A DNA stretch of 64,000 nucleotides from Hyphomicrobiales bacterium (GTDB lineage Bacteria > Pseudomonadota > Alphaproteobacteria > Rhizobiales > Beijerinckiaceae). Of the stretch, positions 17,914 through 27,256 are shown piece after piece. Both the position numbers and the translations under genes were made by a program. Below the pieces are notes generated by a model, which did not search any database, had not been told where the DNA came from, and was given only the letters and a program-made list of their open reading frames with translations. The stretch lies in NCBI GenBank assembly GCA_900470095.1, contig UBZM01000028.1, positions 173,871 through 237,870 on the forward strand. Direction: 5' to 3'. Position 1 is the first letter of the stretch. The number at the start of each line of letters is the position of its first letter.

Positions 17914-18639
17914 ATGGCGAGCCTGCAGAAGACGGGTCTGGTGATTACCGCCCACCCCGGCGATTTCGTCTGGCGTGCGGGCGGTGCCATCGCCTTGCAT
18001 GCCAGGCAGGGCATGCGGGTAAAGATCCTGTGCCTGGCCTATGGCGAGCGCGGCGAAAGCCAGTTCGCCTGGAAACAGGCGGGTGTGCGGGTGGAGGACG
18101 TCAAGGCGCAGCGTCGCGACGAAGCCGAGCGCGCCGCCGGGGTCCTCGGGGCCGAGATCGAATTCATGGATGCCGGCGACTACCCGCTGCGCACGACAGG
18201 GCCGATGCTCGACCGGGCGATCGACCTCTTCCATGAGCTCAATCCCAGCTTCGTGCTGACCCATGCGCTCGAAGACCCCTACAATGTCGACCATCCCGAA
18301 GCGGCGCGTTTCGCGCAGGAAGCGCGGATCATCGCTCAGGCTGCAGGCCACAAGCCGGACCCTGCACGTCCCTATGCCGCACCGCCCGTCTTCCTCTTCG
18401 AGCCGCACCAGCCCGAGCAGTGCAATTTCAAGCCGAACCTGATCCTCAACATCGACGAGGTCTGGGAGACGAAGCGCAAGGCCTTCGAAATCCTGGCCGC
18501 GCAGAAACATCTCTGGGAATACTATACGCGAGTGGCGCTGAACCGCGGCATGCAGGGTGGGCGCAACTCCGGCAAGGCGATGACTTACGGTGAGGCCTAC
18601 CAGCGCCTGTTCCCCGAAGCCCTGGAGTCACTGGCATGA
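17914..18639 (+). CDS. galB: 4-oxalomesaconate hydratase (PIG-L fold)
   Basis: Predicted zinc hydratase that turns 4-oxalomesaconate into 4-carboxy-4-hydroxy-2-oxoadipate. The protein is of the PIG-L deacetylase fold: [17 protein letters not shown] (His14, Asp17) replaces the usual AHPDDE, as in GalB enzymes, and [14 protein letters not shown] supplies the later histidine ligand. At 241 aa it matches GalB. The start at 17914 removes an unrelated upstream extension. It overlaps galC by four bases (ATGA). Soluble and cytoplasmic. Confidence 0.87.
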   Translation: MASLQKTGLVITAHPGDFVWRAGGAIALHARQGMRVKILCLAYGERGESQFAWKQAGVRVEDVKAQRRDEAERAAGVLGAEIEFMDAGDYPLRTTGPMLDRAIDLFHELNPSFVLTHALEDPYNVDHPEAARFAQEARIIAQAAGHKPDPARPYAAPPVFLFEPHQPEQCNFKPNLILNIDEVWETKRKAFEILAAQKHLWEYYTRVALNRGMQGGRNSGKAMTYGEAYQRLFPEALESLA

Positions 18640-19319
18640 CCGGCGTCGTCGTCCGCACGAAGAAACGGGCTGCAAGCGCCGATATGGCGGCATTCCAGGA
18701 ACTTGGCGTCTCGACCACCCATGAGGCCATGGGCCGGACCGGGCTGATGAAGCCATATATGCGCCCGATCTATGCCGGCGCCTCGATCGCCGGTGGGGCC
18801 GTCACCGTCCTCGCCCAACCCGGCGACAACTGGATGATCCATGTCGCGATCGAGCAGGTCATGCCCGGCGACATACTTGTGGTCGCCTGCACGGCAGACA
18901 ACACTGACGGCATGTTCGGCGATCTTCTCGCGACCTCTCTGAGGGCGCGCGGCGGCATCGGCCTCGTCATCGATGCCGGGGTTCGTGATGTACGCATCCT
19001 GACGGAGATGGGGTTCCCGGTGTGGTCGCGCGCGATCTCGGCCAAGGGGACAGTCAAGGCGACGCTCGGATCGGTGAACGTGCCGGTGGTCTGTGCCGGC
19101 GCGATGATCAATCCTGGCGACGTGATCGTCGCGGACGATGATGGCGTGGTGGTGGTTCCCCGGCTCGAGGCGGAGAGGGTTGCTGCCGCGGCGCGGGCGC
19201 GGGAGGCGAATGAAGATGAGAAGCGTCGCCGGCTCTCCGCCGGCGAGCTCGGGCTCGATATGTATGGAATGCGCGATGGGCTGGCGAAGGCCGGGCTCGT
19301 CTATCGCGACGACAACTAA
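18636..19319 (+). CDS. galC: 4-carboxy-4-hydroxy-2-oxoadipate aldolase (RraA-like fold)
   Basis: Predicted to split 4-carboxy-4-hydroxy-2-oxoadipate into pyruvate and oxaloacetate, the last step of gallate/protocatechuate meta-cleavage. The class II HMG/CHA aldolase family shares the RraA fold. The metal and substrate motif [24 protein letters not shown] is intact, including the Gly-Asp and Arg-Asp pairs. A C-terminal basic helix ([19 protein letters not shown]) is typical of LigK/GalC. 227 aa is normal. Third gene of the galDBC trio; the livK start follows after 45 bases. Confidence 0.87.
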   Translation: MTGVVVRTKKRAASADMAAFQELGVSTTHEAMGRTGLMKPYMRPIYAGASIAGGAVTVLAQPGDNWMIHVAIEQVMPGDILVVACTADNTDGMFGDLLATSLRARGGIGLVIDAGVRDVRILTEMGFPVWSRAISAKGTVKATLGSVNVPVVCAGAMINPGDVIVADDDGVVVVPRLEAERVAAAARAREANEDEKRRRLSAGELGLDMYGMRDGLAKAGLVYRDDN

Positions 19320-19364
19320 AAGGCGGCTCGAAAACAAGAGCCAGACCCAGGGAGGGGTACCACG

Positions 19365-20540
19365 ATGACATTCCGCAGGACGGTTCTGAAGGGCTTCATG
19401 GCAGGTGCGCTCGCGGTGACACTGGGCTGCGCGGCGCAGGCCCAGGAGGTGGTCAAGGTCGGGCTGATCCTGCCGATGACGGGGCCCTTCGCGTCGACGG
19501 GACGCCAAATCGAAGCTGCCGTGAAGCTCTTCCTGGCTCAGAGCGGCGCGACGCATGGCGGAAAGCGCCTGGAAGTCATTCTCAAGGACGATACCGGCAA
19601 CGCTGACGCGACGCGCCGGATCGCACAGGAGCTCGTGGTCAACGACAAGGTTGCGGTTCTGGCTGGCTTCGGCCTGACGCCACTCGCCATGGCGACGGCC
19701 CCGATCGCGACCCAGGCCAAGATCCCGCAGATCGTGATGGCGGCTGCGACGGCGTCGATCACCGAGGCCTCGCCCTTCATCGTGCGCACCTCGTTCACCC
19801 TGCCGCAAGCGTCCGAGCCGATGGCGGACTGGGCCTGGTCGAACGGCATCAAACGCGTCTTCACCGTCGTGACCGATTACGGCCCCGGGATCGACGCCGA
19901 GACCTCCTTTGCCAACAAGTTCAAGGCTGCCGGCGGCACGGTCGAAAGCGTGCGCGTGCCGTTGCGCAACCCGGATTTTGCGCCCTTTCTGCAGCGCGTC
20001 TCCGAGGCAAAGCCCGACGCCCTGTTCGTCTTCGTGCCGTCGGGCATCGGCGCGCAGTTCATGAAGCAGTTCGTCGAGCGCGGCCTCGACAAGGCCGGCG
20101 TCAAGCTGATCGGCCCAGGCGACGTGGTCGATGACGATATCCTCAACGGCATGGGAGACGTCGCGATCGGCGCCATCACCACGCATCATTATTCGGCCAA
20201 GCACGACAGCGCAGCCAACCAGGCCTTTGTGAAGGCGTTCGAGGCCGCCAATCCAGGCGTGCGTCCGAACTTCATGGCCGTCGGCGGATATGACGGCATG
20301 CGGCTGATCGCCGAGGCGCTCAAGGCGACAAATGGCGACGCCAGCGGCGAAAAGCTCATCGCGGCGATGAAGGGCGCGTCCTGGGAGAGCCCGCGCGGAC
20401 CGATCACGATCGATCCGGCGACGCGCGACATCATCCAGAACATCTATGTCCGCCGCACCGAGAAGGTTGGTTCCGACCTGTTCAACATCGAGTTTGCCAC
20501 GATCCCGCAGGTCAAAGATCCGGTGAAGGCGCGCAAATAG
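19365..20540 (+). CDS. livK: Branched-chain-type ABC transporter substrate-binding protein
   Basis: Periplasmic receptor of the LivK/LivJ class. It has a signal peptide (FRRTVLKGFMAGALAVTLGCAAQAQ), then VVKVGLILPMTGPFASTGRQIEAAVKLF and TGNADATRRIAQELVVNDKVAVLAGFG, the usual hinge and ligand blocks. 391 aa. GGAGGGG precedes the ATG. It is the first of five liv genes joined closely to the gal trio, so an aromatic acid (such as a benzoate or cinnamate derivative) is a more likely ligand than leucine. That is inferred from context. Confidence 0.9.
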   Translation: MTFRRTVLKGFMAGALAVTLGCAAQAQEVVKVGLILPMTGPFASTGRQIEAAVKLFLAQSGATHGGKRLEVILKDDTGNADATRRIAQELVVNDKVAVLAGFGLTPLAMATAPIATQAKIPQIVMAAATASITEASPFIVRTSFTLPQASEPMADWAWSNGIKRVFTVVTDYGPGIDAETSFANKFKAAGGTVESVRVPLRNPDFAPFLQRVSEAKPDALFVFVPSGIGAQFMKQFVERGLDKAGVKLIGPGDVVDDDILNGMGDVAIGAITTHHYSAKHDSAANQAFVKAFEAANPGVRPNFMAVGGYDGMRLIAEALKATNGDASGEKLIAAMKGASWESPRGPITIDPATRDIIQNIYVRRTEKVGSDLFNIEFATIPQVKDPVKARK

Positions 20541-20567
20541 GCGGTCTGACGCGGCCGGACCGACGAC

Positions 20568-21425
20568 ATGCTCACCATCCTGTTCGATGGCATCGCCTAT
20601 GGGATGGTGCTGTTTGTCCTCGCTTGCGGGCTTTCCGTGACGATGGGGTTGATGAATTTCGTCAACCTCGCTCATGGCGCCTTCGCCATGCTCGGCGGCT
20701 ATGTAACCGTGCTGCTGATGCAGCGGCTGGGTCTGCCGTTCCTGGCTTCGCTTCCGGCCGCCTTCCTTGCCGCTGCGCTGGCGGGGATCGTGCTCGAGCG
20801 GCTCGTCTACCGGCCGATGTATGCCAAGAGCCATCTCGATCAGGTGATGTTCTCGATCGGGCTCGTCTTCATGGCTGTTGCGGGCACGGACTGGCTGCTC
20901 GGCTCGAGCCAGCAGATCATCCAGCTGCCGCGCTGGCTTCAGGGGCGCTTCTACGTGCTCGGCGTTGGCATCGGCTACTATCGCCTGTTCGTGATCGGCA
21001 TCTGCGGGCTGCTGGCGGTCGCTCTGCAATGGGGCTTCGCGAAGACCCGCTTCGGCAGCCGGCTGCGTGCCGCCGTGGACGATGCCCGCGTCGCGCGTGG
21101 CCTGGGCATTCCGGTGAACCGGTTGTTCGCGCTGACCTTTGCGCTCGGTTCCGGACTGGCGGGGCTTGGAGGCGCGCTTGGGATCGAGCTCATGGGTCTC
21201 GATCCCACCTTCCCGCTGAAGTTCATGATCTACTTCCTGATCGTCGTTACGGTCGGCGGTACCTCGACGATCACCGGCCCCTTCCTCGCAGCCATGTTGC
21301 TCGGCGTTGCCGACGTGATGGGCAAATATCTGGTCCCGCAGGCCGGAGCCTTCATCATCTACGCGCTGATGGTCATCCTGCTGCTGCTTCGCCCCGAGGG
21401 CCTATTCGCGAGGGCTCGCACATGA
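20568..21425 (+). CDS. livH: Branched-chain-type ABC transporter permease LivH
   Basis: Inner-membrane permease with about eight spans. It starts LTILFDGIAYGMVLFVLACGLSVTMGLMNFVNLAHGAFAM, the conserved LivH entry, and contains SRLRAAVDDARVARGLGIPVNRLFALTFALGSGLAGLGGAL, the cytoplasmic loop that contacts the ATPase. 285 aa, normal. It overlaps livM by four bases. Confidence 0.92.
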   Translation: MLTILFDGIAYGMVLFVLACGLSVTMGLMNFVNLAHGAFAMLGGYVTVLLMQRLGLPFLASLPAAFLAAALAGIVLERLVYRPMYAKSHLDQVMFSIGLVFMAVAGTDWLLGSSQQIIQLPRWLQGRFYVLGVGIGYYRLFVIGICGLLAVALQWGFAKTRFGSRLRAAVDDARVARGLGIPVNRLFALTFALGSGLAGLGGALGIELMGLDPTFPLKFMIYFLIVVTVGGTSTITGPFLAAMLLGVADVMGKYLVPQAGAFIIYALMVILLLLRPEGLFARART

Positions 21426-22423
21426 GCGGTACGGTTCTCGAACAGCACGTCAGGCAATCGCTGCGCCGCGCCCGGCGCTGGCACCCCGCCGAGCTGGCAT
21501 TCTGGCTCCTCGCCGCGGCGTCCTTCGCGCTGTTCCCAACGCGCTTTCTGATCCTCAACGAGATCGCGATCCTGGCCCTGTTCGCACTCTCGCTCGATCT
21601 GATCCTCGGCTATGCCGGGATCGTATCGCTTGGGCATGCCGCCTTCCTGGGGATGGGCGCTTATTCGGCCGGGCTGTTGGCCAAGTATGTCACGGCCGAT
21701 CCACTGGCCGGCCTGGCATTCGGCATGGCGACATCCGCGCTGCTCGGGCTGCTCACCAGTCCGCTCGTCCTGCGTGGCACGGATCTGACCCGCCTCATGA
21801 TCACGCTCGGCGTGGCATTGATCCTCTACGAGGTTGCGAACTCGCTGGCATGGCTCACGGGTGGCGCCGACGGCCTGCAGGGCATCACGATGGCACCAAT
21901 CTTCGGGACGTTCGATTTCGATATCTTCGGGCGCACGGCCTATCTCTATTCACTGTTGGTGCTGTTCATCCTGTTCCTGATCGCGCGGCGCATCGTGAAT
22001 TCGCCATTCGGCTTGTCCCTTCGCGGCATTCGCGACAACCAATTGCGCGCTGCGGCATCCGGCGTGCCTGTCCCGTGGCGCCTTGCGGCCATCTATGCCC
22101 TGTCGGCGGCCTATGCCGGGGCGGCGGGCGCCTTGCTCGCCCAGACCACGCAATTCGTCTCGCTCGACGTGTTCGACTTCCATCGATCGGCCGACCTGAT
22201 GCTGGTGCTGATCATCGGCGGCGCCGGCTATCTCTATGGCGGCCTGATCGGTGCGATCGCGTTCAAGTTCCTGCAGGACGCCATCGCGACCTTCACCCCG
22301 CAATACTGGATGTTCTGGATCGGACTTTTCCTCGTCCTCTTCGTGCTTGGCGGCCGCGAACTGATCCATGGCGCGATCAAGGCGCTGGTTGCGCGGTTTC
22401 CGGAACGCGGGGCCTCGTCGTGA
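21422..22423 (+). CDS. livM: Branched-chain-type ABC transporter permease LivM
   Basis: Second inner-membrane permease, 333 aa. Recognisable parts are ALFALSLDLILGYAGIVSLGHAAFLGMGAYSAG and the loop SLRGIRDNQLRAAASGVPVPWRLAAIYALSAAYAGAAGALLAQ. The ATG at 21422 overlaps the livH stop (ATGA). The frame is open far upstream across livH, but LivM homology starts here. It overlaps livG by four bases (GTGA). Confidence 0.91.
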   Translation: MSGTVLEQHVRQSLRRARRWHPAELAFWLLAAASFALFPTRFLILNEIAILALFALSLDLILGYAGIVSLGHAAFLGMGAYSAGLLAKYVTADPLAGLAFGMATSALLGLLTSPLVLRGTDLTRLMITLGVALILYEVANSLAWLTGGADGLQGITMAPIFGTFDFDIFGRTAYLYSLLVLFILFLIARRIVNSPFGLSLRGIRDNQLRAAASGVPVPWRLAAIYALSAAYAGAAGALLAQTTQFVSLDVFDFHRSADLMLVLIIGGAGYLYGGLIGAIAFKFLQDAIATFTPQYWMFWIGLFLVLFVLGGRELIHGAIKALVARFPERGASS

Positions 22424-23172
22424 GCGCCGTCCTGCAGACCTTCAATCTCGTCAAGACCTTCGGAGGCATCACTGCGACCGACGACGTGACGTTCTCGCTG
22501 GAGAAGGGCGCGCGCCACGCGCTGATCGGCCCGAACGGCGCGGGCAAGACGACCTTCGTCAATCTGCTCACAGGGGTTCTCCGGCCGACATCGGGGCGCG
22601 TAAGCCTGGTGGGGCAGGACATTACCGGCCTGTCGCGGGAGGCGCGGGTCAAGCGCGGTGTCGCCCGCACCTTCCAGATCAACCAGCTCTTCCGCACGAT
22701 GACGCCGCTCGAGATGATCTCGCTCGTCACCGCAGAGCGGCTCGGCCGGGGCATGCGGCTTTTCCAGAGGCTCGATGCCGATGGCGAGGCCATCGCGGAG
22801 ACGGCCGATATCCTCGCCCGCTTCAAGCTCGAGGACATCATGGATCAGCGCATCGCGACATTGCCCTATGGCAAGCAGCGCCAGATCGAGATCGCCGCGG
22901 CCTTTGCGGCCAGGCCGAGCGTACTCCTGCTCGACGAGCCCGCCGCCGGCGTTCCCGAAGCCGAGAGGCGCGAATTGCTGGAGACCGTCGCGGCATTGCC
23001 GGACGATGTCTCGGTGCTCCTGATCGAGCATGACATGGATATCATCTTCCGGTTCGCGACCCGGATCACCGTTCTCGTCAATGGCCGTGTGCTGACAGAA
23101 GGCGAACCCGCGGTGGTCGCGCGCGACGCTGCCGTCAAACAGGCCTATCTCGGCGAGGCCGCTCATGTCTGA
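22420..23172 (+). CDS. livG: Branched-chain-type ABC transporter ATP-binding protein LivG
   Basis: ATPase subunit, 250 aa. Walker A GPNGAGKTT, the LivG-type signature LPYGKQRQIEIAAAFAARP (YGxQR in place of LSGGQ, normal for the family) and Walker B VLLLDEPAAG are all present. GTG 22420 overlaps the livM stop. The segment LVTAERLGRGMRLFQRL is the usual LivG insertion. It overlaps livF by eight bases. Confidence 0.92.
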   Translation: MSAVLQTFNLVKTFGGITATDDVTFSLEKGARHALIGPNGAGKTTFVNLLTGVLRPTSGRVSLVGQDITGLSREARVKRGVARTFQINQLFRTMTPLEMISLVTAERLGRGMRLFQRLDADGEAIAETADILARFKLEDIMDQRIATLPYGKQRQIEIAAAFAARPSVLLLDEPAAGVPEAERRELLETVAALPDDVSVLLIEHDMDIIFRFATRITVLVNGRVLTEGEPAVVARDAAVKQAYLGEAAHV

Positions 23173-23875
23173 GCTCCTGCGGATCGAAGGGCTGAGTGCC
23201 GGCTACGGCGACGCGCTCGTCCTGTTCGATGTCGCACTGTCCCTTGACGAGGGGCGCTCGCTCGCCTTGCTGGGCCGCAACGGCGTCGGCAAGACGACGC
23301 TGGTCAACACGATCATCGGCGTAACGCGCCGGCGAGCCGGGCGGATCACATTTGCCGATGCCGACATCTCCACGGCTACGCCCGAGCAGCGTGCCCATGC
23401 CGGCATTGGTTGGGTGCCGCAGGAGCGCAACATCTTCAAGTCGCTGACCGTCGTCGAGAATTTGACCGCGGTCGCACGTCCCGGACCATGGACGACTGAA
23501 CGCGTTTTCCGGATGTTTCCGCGCCTCGCCGAACGCAAGAGCAATCTCGGCAACCAGCTCTCCGGTGGCGAACAGCAGATGCTGGCCATCGGTCGCGCCC
23601 TGATGCTCAATCCCAGGCTGCTGCTTCTGGACGAACCGACCGAGGGGCTGGCGCCGATCATCGTCGAGGAACTGCTCGCGGCATTGAAGACGCTGTTCCG
23701 GGACGAAGGGCTGGCAGCCATCGTCATCGAACAGCATGCCAGGACGATCCTGGAACTGACGGACACCGCAATCGTGCTGGAGCGCGGTCGCGTCGTGCTC
23801 GCCGACGACAGTGCCGCGCTGCTGCGCGAACCGGCGCGGCTGGAGCGCCATCTCGGCCTCAGCGCCGCTGCCTAG
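23165..23875 (+). CDS. livF: Branched-chain-type ABC transporter ATP-binding protein LivF
   Basis: Second ATPase subunit, 236 aa. It shows Walker A GRNGVGKTT, the LivF-specific GIGWVPQERNIFKSLTVVENL, signature LSGGEQQMLAIGRAL and Walker B LLLLDEPTEGLAP. The start overlaps livG by eight bases. It is followed after 27 bases by the MetE-like gene, so the operon continues. Confidence 0.92.
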   Translation: MSELLRIEGLSAGYGDALVLFDVALSLDEGRSLALLGRNGVGKTTLVNTIIGVTRRRAGRITFADADISTATPEQRAHAGIGWVPQERNIFKSLTVVENLTAVARPGPWTTERVFRMFPRLAERKSNLGNQLSGGEQQMLAIGRALMLNPRLLLLDEPTEGLAPIIVEELLAALKTLFRDEGLAAIVIEQHARTILELTDTAIVLERGRVVLADDSAALLREPARLERHLGLSAAA

Positions 23876-23902
23876 AAGACCATGATCAGGGAAGGAAACC
23901 GC

Positions 23903-25009
23903 ATGCCCCTCCGACACAAGCCGCCGTTCCGGGCCGATATGGTGGGAAGCCTGTTGCGCAGCGCACGCGTGAAGGACGCGCGCGCCAAGCTGGTGACGGG
24001 CGAAATCTCCGCCGCCGATCTGACGGCGATCGAAGACGCCGAGATCAGGGCACTGGTGAAGAAGCAGGAAGAGGTCGGGCTCCAGGCCGTCACGGATGGC
24101 GAGTTCCGTCGGGCCTTCTGGCATTTCGACTTCCTGGAGAATCTCTCCGGTGTGCAGGGATACGACTCGGATTCAGGCATCCAGTTCAAGGGCGTCGCGA
24201 CCAAGGCCCGTGGCCTTCGCGTGACCGGCAAACTCGACTTCCCCGACGACCACCCGCATCTCGCCCATTTCAGGTTTCTCGCCTCCGTCACCGACCGCGT
24301 GCCGAAGATGACGATCCCGAGCCCGAGCATGCTGCATTATCGCGGCGGCCGGAAAGCCGTCGACATCTCCGCCTATTACAGGATGGAGGATTACTATGCC
24401 GATCTCGGCATGGCCTACGCCAAGGCGGTGAAGGCCTTTTACGATGCCGGTTGCCGCTATCTGCAACTCGACGATACCAGCCTGTCCTATTTCTGCGATC
24501 CCGAGCAGCGCCAGATGTTGGTCGATCGGGGTGATGAGCCCGACAAGCTGATCCATATCTATCGCGACGTCATCAACACGGCGACGGCGGCCAAGCCGGC
24601 GGATATGACGATCACCACTCATACCTGCCGCGGCAATTTCAAATCGACCTTCATCGCCTCGGGCGGCTATGAACCCGTCGCCGATCTGGTCTTCAACCAG
24701 ATCAATGTCGACGGCTACTTCATGGAATGGGACGATGACCGCTCCGGCGGCTTCGAGCCGTTGCGTTTCCTGCCCAAGGGCAAGCAGGTCGTGCTGGGGC
24801 TCGTCACCTCCAAATTCGGCAGCGTCGAAAGCAAGGACAACCTGAAGCGGAGGATCGAGCAGGCATCGGCCTTCGCGCCTCTGGACCAGCTCTGCCTCTC
24901 GCCGCAATGCGGCTTCGCCTCCACCGAGGAGGGCAATGTGCTGGCCGAGGACGAGCAATGGGCCAAGCTGGCGCGCATCGTCGAGGTGGCGCAGGAGGTC
25001 TGGGGATGA
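23903..25009 (+). CDS. MetE C-terminal-domain-like zinc methyltransferase
   Basis: 368-aa protein related to the catalytic C-terminal half of cobalamin-independent methionine synthase (YxjG/YxjH type). The opening PPFRADMVGSLLR is family-typical. All four zinc ligands can be placed: His240 and Cys242 in THTC, Glu275 in YFMEW, and Cys336 in SPQCGF. It lacks the N-terminal MetE half, so it would not be a normal triglutamate-dependent enzyme. ATG 23903 follows GGAAGG; an ATG seven codons earlier has none. Its place between livF and an extradiol dioxygenase raises the possibility of methyl transfer from an aromatic methyl ether or another small methyl donor. That function is inference. Confidence 0.75.
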   Translation: MPLRHKPPFRADMVGSLLRSARVKDARAKLVTGEISAADLTAIEDAEIRALVKKQEEVGLQAVTDGEFRRAFWHFDFLENLSGVQGYDSDSGIQFKGVATKARGLRVTGKLDFPDDHPHLAHFRFLASVTDRVPKMTIPSPSMLHYRGGRKAVDISAYYRMEDYYADLGMAYAKAVKAFYDAGCRYLQLDDTSLSYFCDPEQRQMLVDRGDEPDKLIHIYRDVINTATAAKPADMTITTHTCRGNFKSTFIASGGYEPVADLVFNQINVDGYFMEWDDDRSGGFEPLRFLPKGKQVVLGLVTSKFGSVESKDNLKRRIEQASAFAPLDQLCLSPQCGFASTEEGNVLAEDEQWAKLARIVEVAQEVWG

Positions 25010-25962
25010 ACCAGGAACCCTGTTTCGATATCGCTCATCTCGCCCATGTCGAGCTGTACACGAACAAGCCGGAGGCAAGTCTCGACTTTTTCGTCAATAT
25101 CCTCGGGCTGACCGAGAGCGGACGAGGGGGGGACAGCGTCTATCTGCGCGCCTGGGACGACTACGAGTTCCACACCCTCAAACTCACGGCTTCGACCACG
25201 ACGGGCGTCGGCCATATCGGCTATCGCGCGACAAGCGAGGCGGCGCTCATGCGCCGCGTCAAGGCGATCGAGGCCATGGGAGCGGGCATCGGCTGGAACG
25301 ATGGCGATCTCGGCCATGGCAGGGCCTATCGGTTCCGCGATCCCGACAATCATGTGTTCGAGATCTATTTCGACACCCAGAAATATGCCGCGCCGCCGCA
25401 TGAACGGCCGGCGCTGAAGAACCAGGCTCAGCGCAATCATGGCCGCGGTTGCGCTGTTCGCCGTCTCGACCATCTCAATCTGCTGGCGCAGGACGTCGCG
25501 GTGATCCGCGATTTCATGCCGAAGGCCCTGGGCAGCCGCATCACGGAACAGATCGTGCTCGATTCCGGCGAGGTCGGCGGCTGCTGGTTCACCGTCAACA
25601 ACAAGAGCTACGACATCGCCTACACGCGCGACCACACTGCGGCACTCGGGCGCTTCCACCACCTCACCTATGCTGCCGACCAGCGCGAACATATTCTCGA
25701 AGCTGCCGACATCTTTCTCGAGAATGGTATTCACATCGAGACCGGGCCCCATAAGCACGCGGTTCAGCAGACCTTCTTCCTCTATGTCTACGAGCCTGCC
25801 GGCAATCGCATCGAGATCGCCAATGCCGGCGCACGCCTCATTCTCGATCCGGACTGGCAAACGGTGACGTGGACCGAAGCCGAGCGGAAGAAGGGCCAGG
25901 CATGGGGGCTGAAGACGATCGAGAGCTTCCACACGCACGGTACCCCGCCGGCCGCCGGGTGA
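25006..25962 (+). CDS. Two-domain type I extradiol (VOC) dioxygenase
   Basis: 318-aa protein of the vicinal-oxygen-chelate superfamily, resembling catechol 2,3-dioxygenase and BphC. Two VOC modules are seen (from about residue 11 and about residue 152). The iron ligands of the second module can be assigned as His156 (RRLDHLNL), His219 (RFHHLTY) and Glu270 (GNRIEIANAG), close to the BphC spacing. It would open a catechol-type ring next to a hydroxyl. The ATG overlaps the previous stop (ATGA), so it ends the liv operon. The exact substrate is unknown. It is not the LigB-type enzyme usual for gallate. Confidence 0.83.
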   Translation: MNQEPCFDIAHLAHVELYTNKPEASLDFFVNILGLTESGRGGDSVYLRAWDDYEFHTLKLTASTTTGVGHIGYRATSEAALMRRVKAIEAMGAGIGWNDGDLGHGRAYRFRDPDNHVFEIYFDTQKYAAPPHERPALKNQAQRNHGRGCAVRRLDHLNLLAQDVAVIRDFMPKALGSRITEQIVLDSGEVGGCWFTVNNKSYDIAYTRDHTAALGRFHHLTYAADQREHILEAADIFLENGIHIETGPHKHAVQQTFFLYVYEPAGNRIEIANAGARLILDPDWQTVTWTEAERKKGQAWGLKTIESFHTHGTPPAAG

Positions 25963-26030
25963 GTACAGATGGCCGTCGCACGCGCTGGATCGCTCGCCGG
26001 CGGCCTCATCTCTGTCACGGCTGAAAATGG

Positions 26031-26054
26031 GATCGGGGGCATAGACCCCTGATC
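26031..26054. terminator. Terminator-like hairpin between VOC and siderophore-reductase genes
   Basis: GATCGGGGG (26031-26039), loop CATAGA, CCCCTGATC (26046-26054): a nine-pair stem with one G-U pair. Read leftward it is followed by CCATTTTC, so it best suits the minus-strand iron operon that ends at 26086, but it could serve both converging units. Confidence 0.5.
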
Positions 26055-26085
26055 GAAAAGGCCGACGGGGCGTGGCGCTGCACCT

Positions 26086-27174
26086 TCAGTCGGCTTGCCG
26101 GTCTTCGCTGATGCCGCGACGCCAATAGCTGACGATCAGATGATGATCGCGCTCGGGCCGCAGGCGGCTGCGCGCAGCCATGCGGAGGGCCTTGAAGCCG
26201 GCATGTTCGAGTGCGGCCCAGAGATAGACGCTCGCCTCGTCCGAAGGCCATGCCACGGCTTCGAAGGCGTCCTGGAGCAGCGTCGAGGCGCCGGCTTCGG
26301 CCCCCAGGCGATGCAGCCAGCGAATCTCCACGCCGGCCGGGCAAACCAGGGCCTGCTCTTCACCGGCATCGGCGACTTCGATGAAGGCGATGCCCCGTGC
26401 CGTCGGTGGCAGGTGGGCGAGCATGCGACCGATCGCGGGCAGCGCGGTCTCGTCGCCCATGAACAGATACCAGTCGGCCTCGCGTAAGCCACGTCCGCCG
26501 GGACCTGCCATGCCGATACGATCGCCAGGCCGAGCCCGCGCCGCAAAGGCGGCGCCGGGGCCGGCATCCTCGTGCAGCACGAAATCGAGCGCGACCGTCC
26601 CCGCGACCGTATCGATCTCCCGGATCGTGTATTTGCGTACGGCCGGCGCCTTGTCCGCCTCCGGCAGACGCAAGATCCCATCCTCTCCGAATGTCGGCCA
26701 TTCCGGCTCGGCCAGATCAGGTGGCGGCAGGAACAACCTGACATGCAGCGCCTCCAGGCTGTCGAACCTGGCAAGGTCTTCGCCCTGGAAGTGGATCCGC
26801 CGCATATGCGGCGAGATGTCCCGGACACCCGTCACGGTCAGGATACGAAAACTCGATGGGATCGCGACGCCGCTCCCGGCTCCGCTCCAGGCGATAGTGG
26901 GGACCGCCTCGCCGCGGGGCGCAAATTCGATGACATGGCTGGCGATTGCCTGTTTGGCGCCCTGCAGGCTCGCCAAATCGGGCGCCTCGGCGCGCACGAC
27001 GAGATGCCCGTCGCTGGACTGCAGCCAGCCACGGTAGCTGCCGAGCGCGATGACGGTCGCGCCGTCTTCCTGCGAGACCTCGGCGCCGTGCTCGGCCAGG
27101 TGCTCGCAGAGCGGAGCGATGATGGCGTCCGGATCGGTCAGGGCGATCCGTGCGTGGGCAACGAGAGCGGTCAT
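26086..27174 (-). CDS. Siderophore-interacting flavoprotein with N-terminal DUF2218 domain
   Basis: Cytoplasmic reductase that would release iron from imported ferric-siderophore by reducing it. Residues 1 to about 90 form a DUF2218 domain (ARIALTDPDAIIAPLCEHLAEHG), here fused to a ViuB/SIP module: HMRRIHFQGEDLARF and VRKYTIREID (FAD binding), GDRIGMAGPGGRGL, and a C-terminal SIP domain with MGDETALPAIGRMLAHLP. The tail SRLRPERDHHLIVSYWRRG is typical. 362 aa. It is the last gene of the minus-strand iron locus. Confidence 0.88.
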   Translation of the reverse strand: MTALVAHARIALTDPDAIIAPLCEHLAEHGAEVSQEDGATVIALGSYRGWLQSSDGHLVVRAEAPDLASLQGAKQAIASHVIEFAPRGEAVPTIAWSGAGSGVAIPSSFRILTVTGVRDISPHMRRIHFQGEDLARFDSLEALHVRLFLPPPDLAEPEWPTFGEDGILRLPEADKAPAVRKYTIREIDTVAGTVALDFVLHEDAGPGAAFAARARPGDRIGMAGPGGRGLREADWYLFMGDETALPAIGRMLAHLPPTARGIAFIEVADAGEEQALVCPAGVEIRWLHRLGAEAGASTLLQDAFEAVAWPSDEASVYLWAALEHAGFKALRMAARSRLRPERDHHLIVSYWRRGISEDRQAD

Positions 27175-27256
27175 GGCAGGGCAACCTCGCGGGCGGCGGC
27201 AGGTGGGGCGTGGTTTGCCAGCCTATCGATCAGGATTTGCAGGCGTATGGCGGGAT

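Noticed and set aside
18597..21029. Very long open frame (810 codons) on the minus strand, antisense to galC, livK and livH
   Set aside because: It lies wholly opposite well-recognised genes, is rich in Arg/His/Asp as expected from GC-rich antisense frames, and has no known motif.
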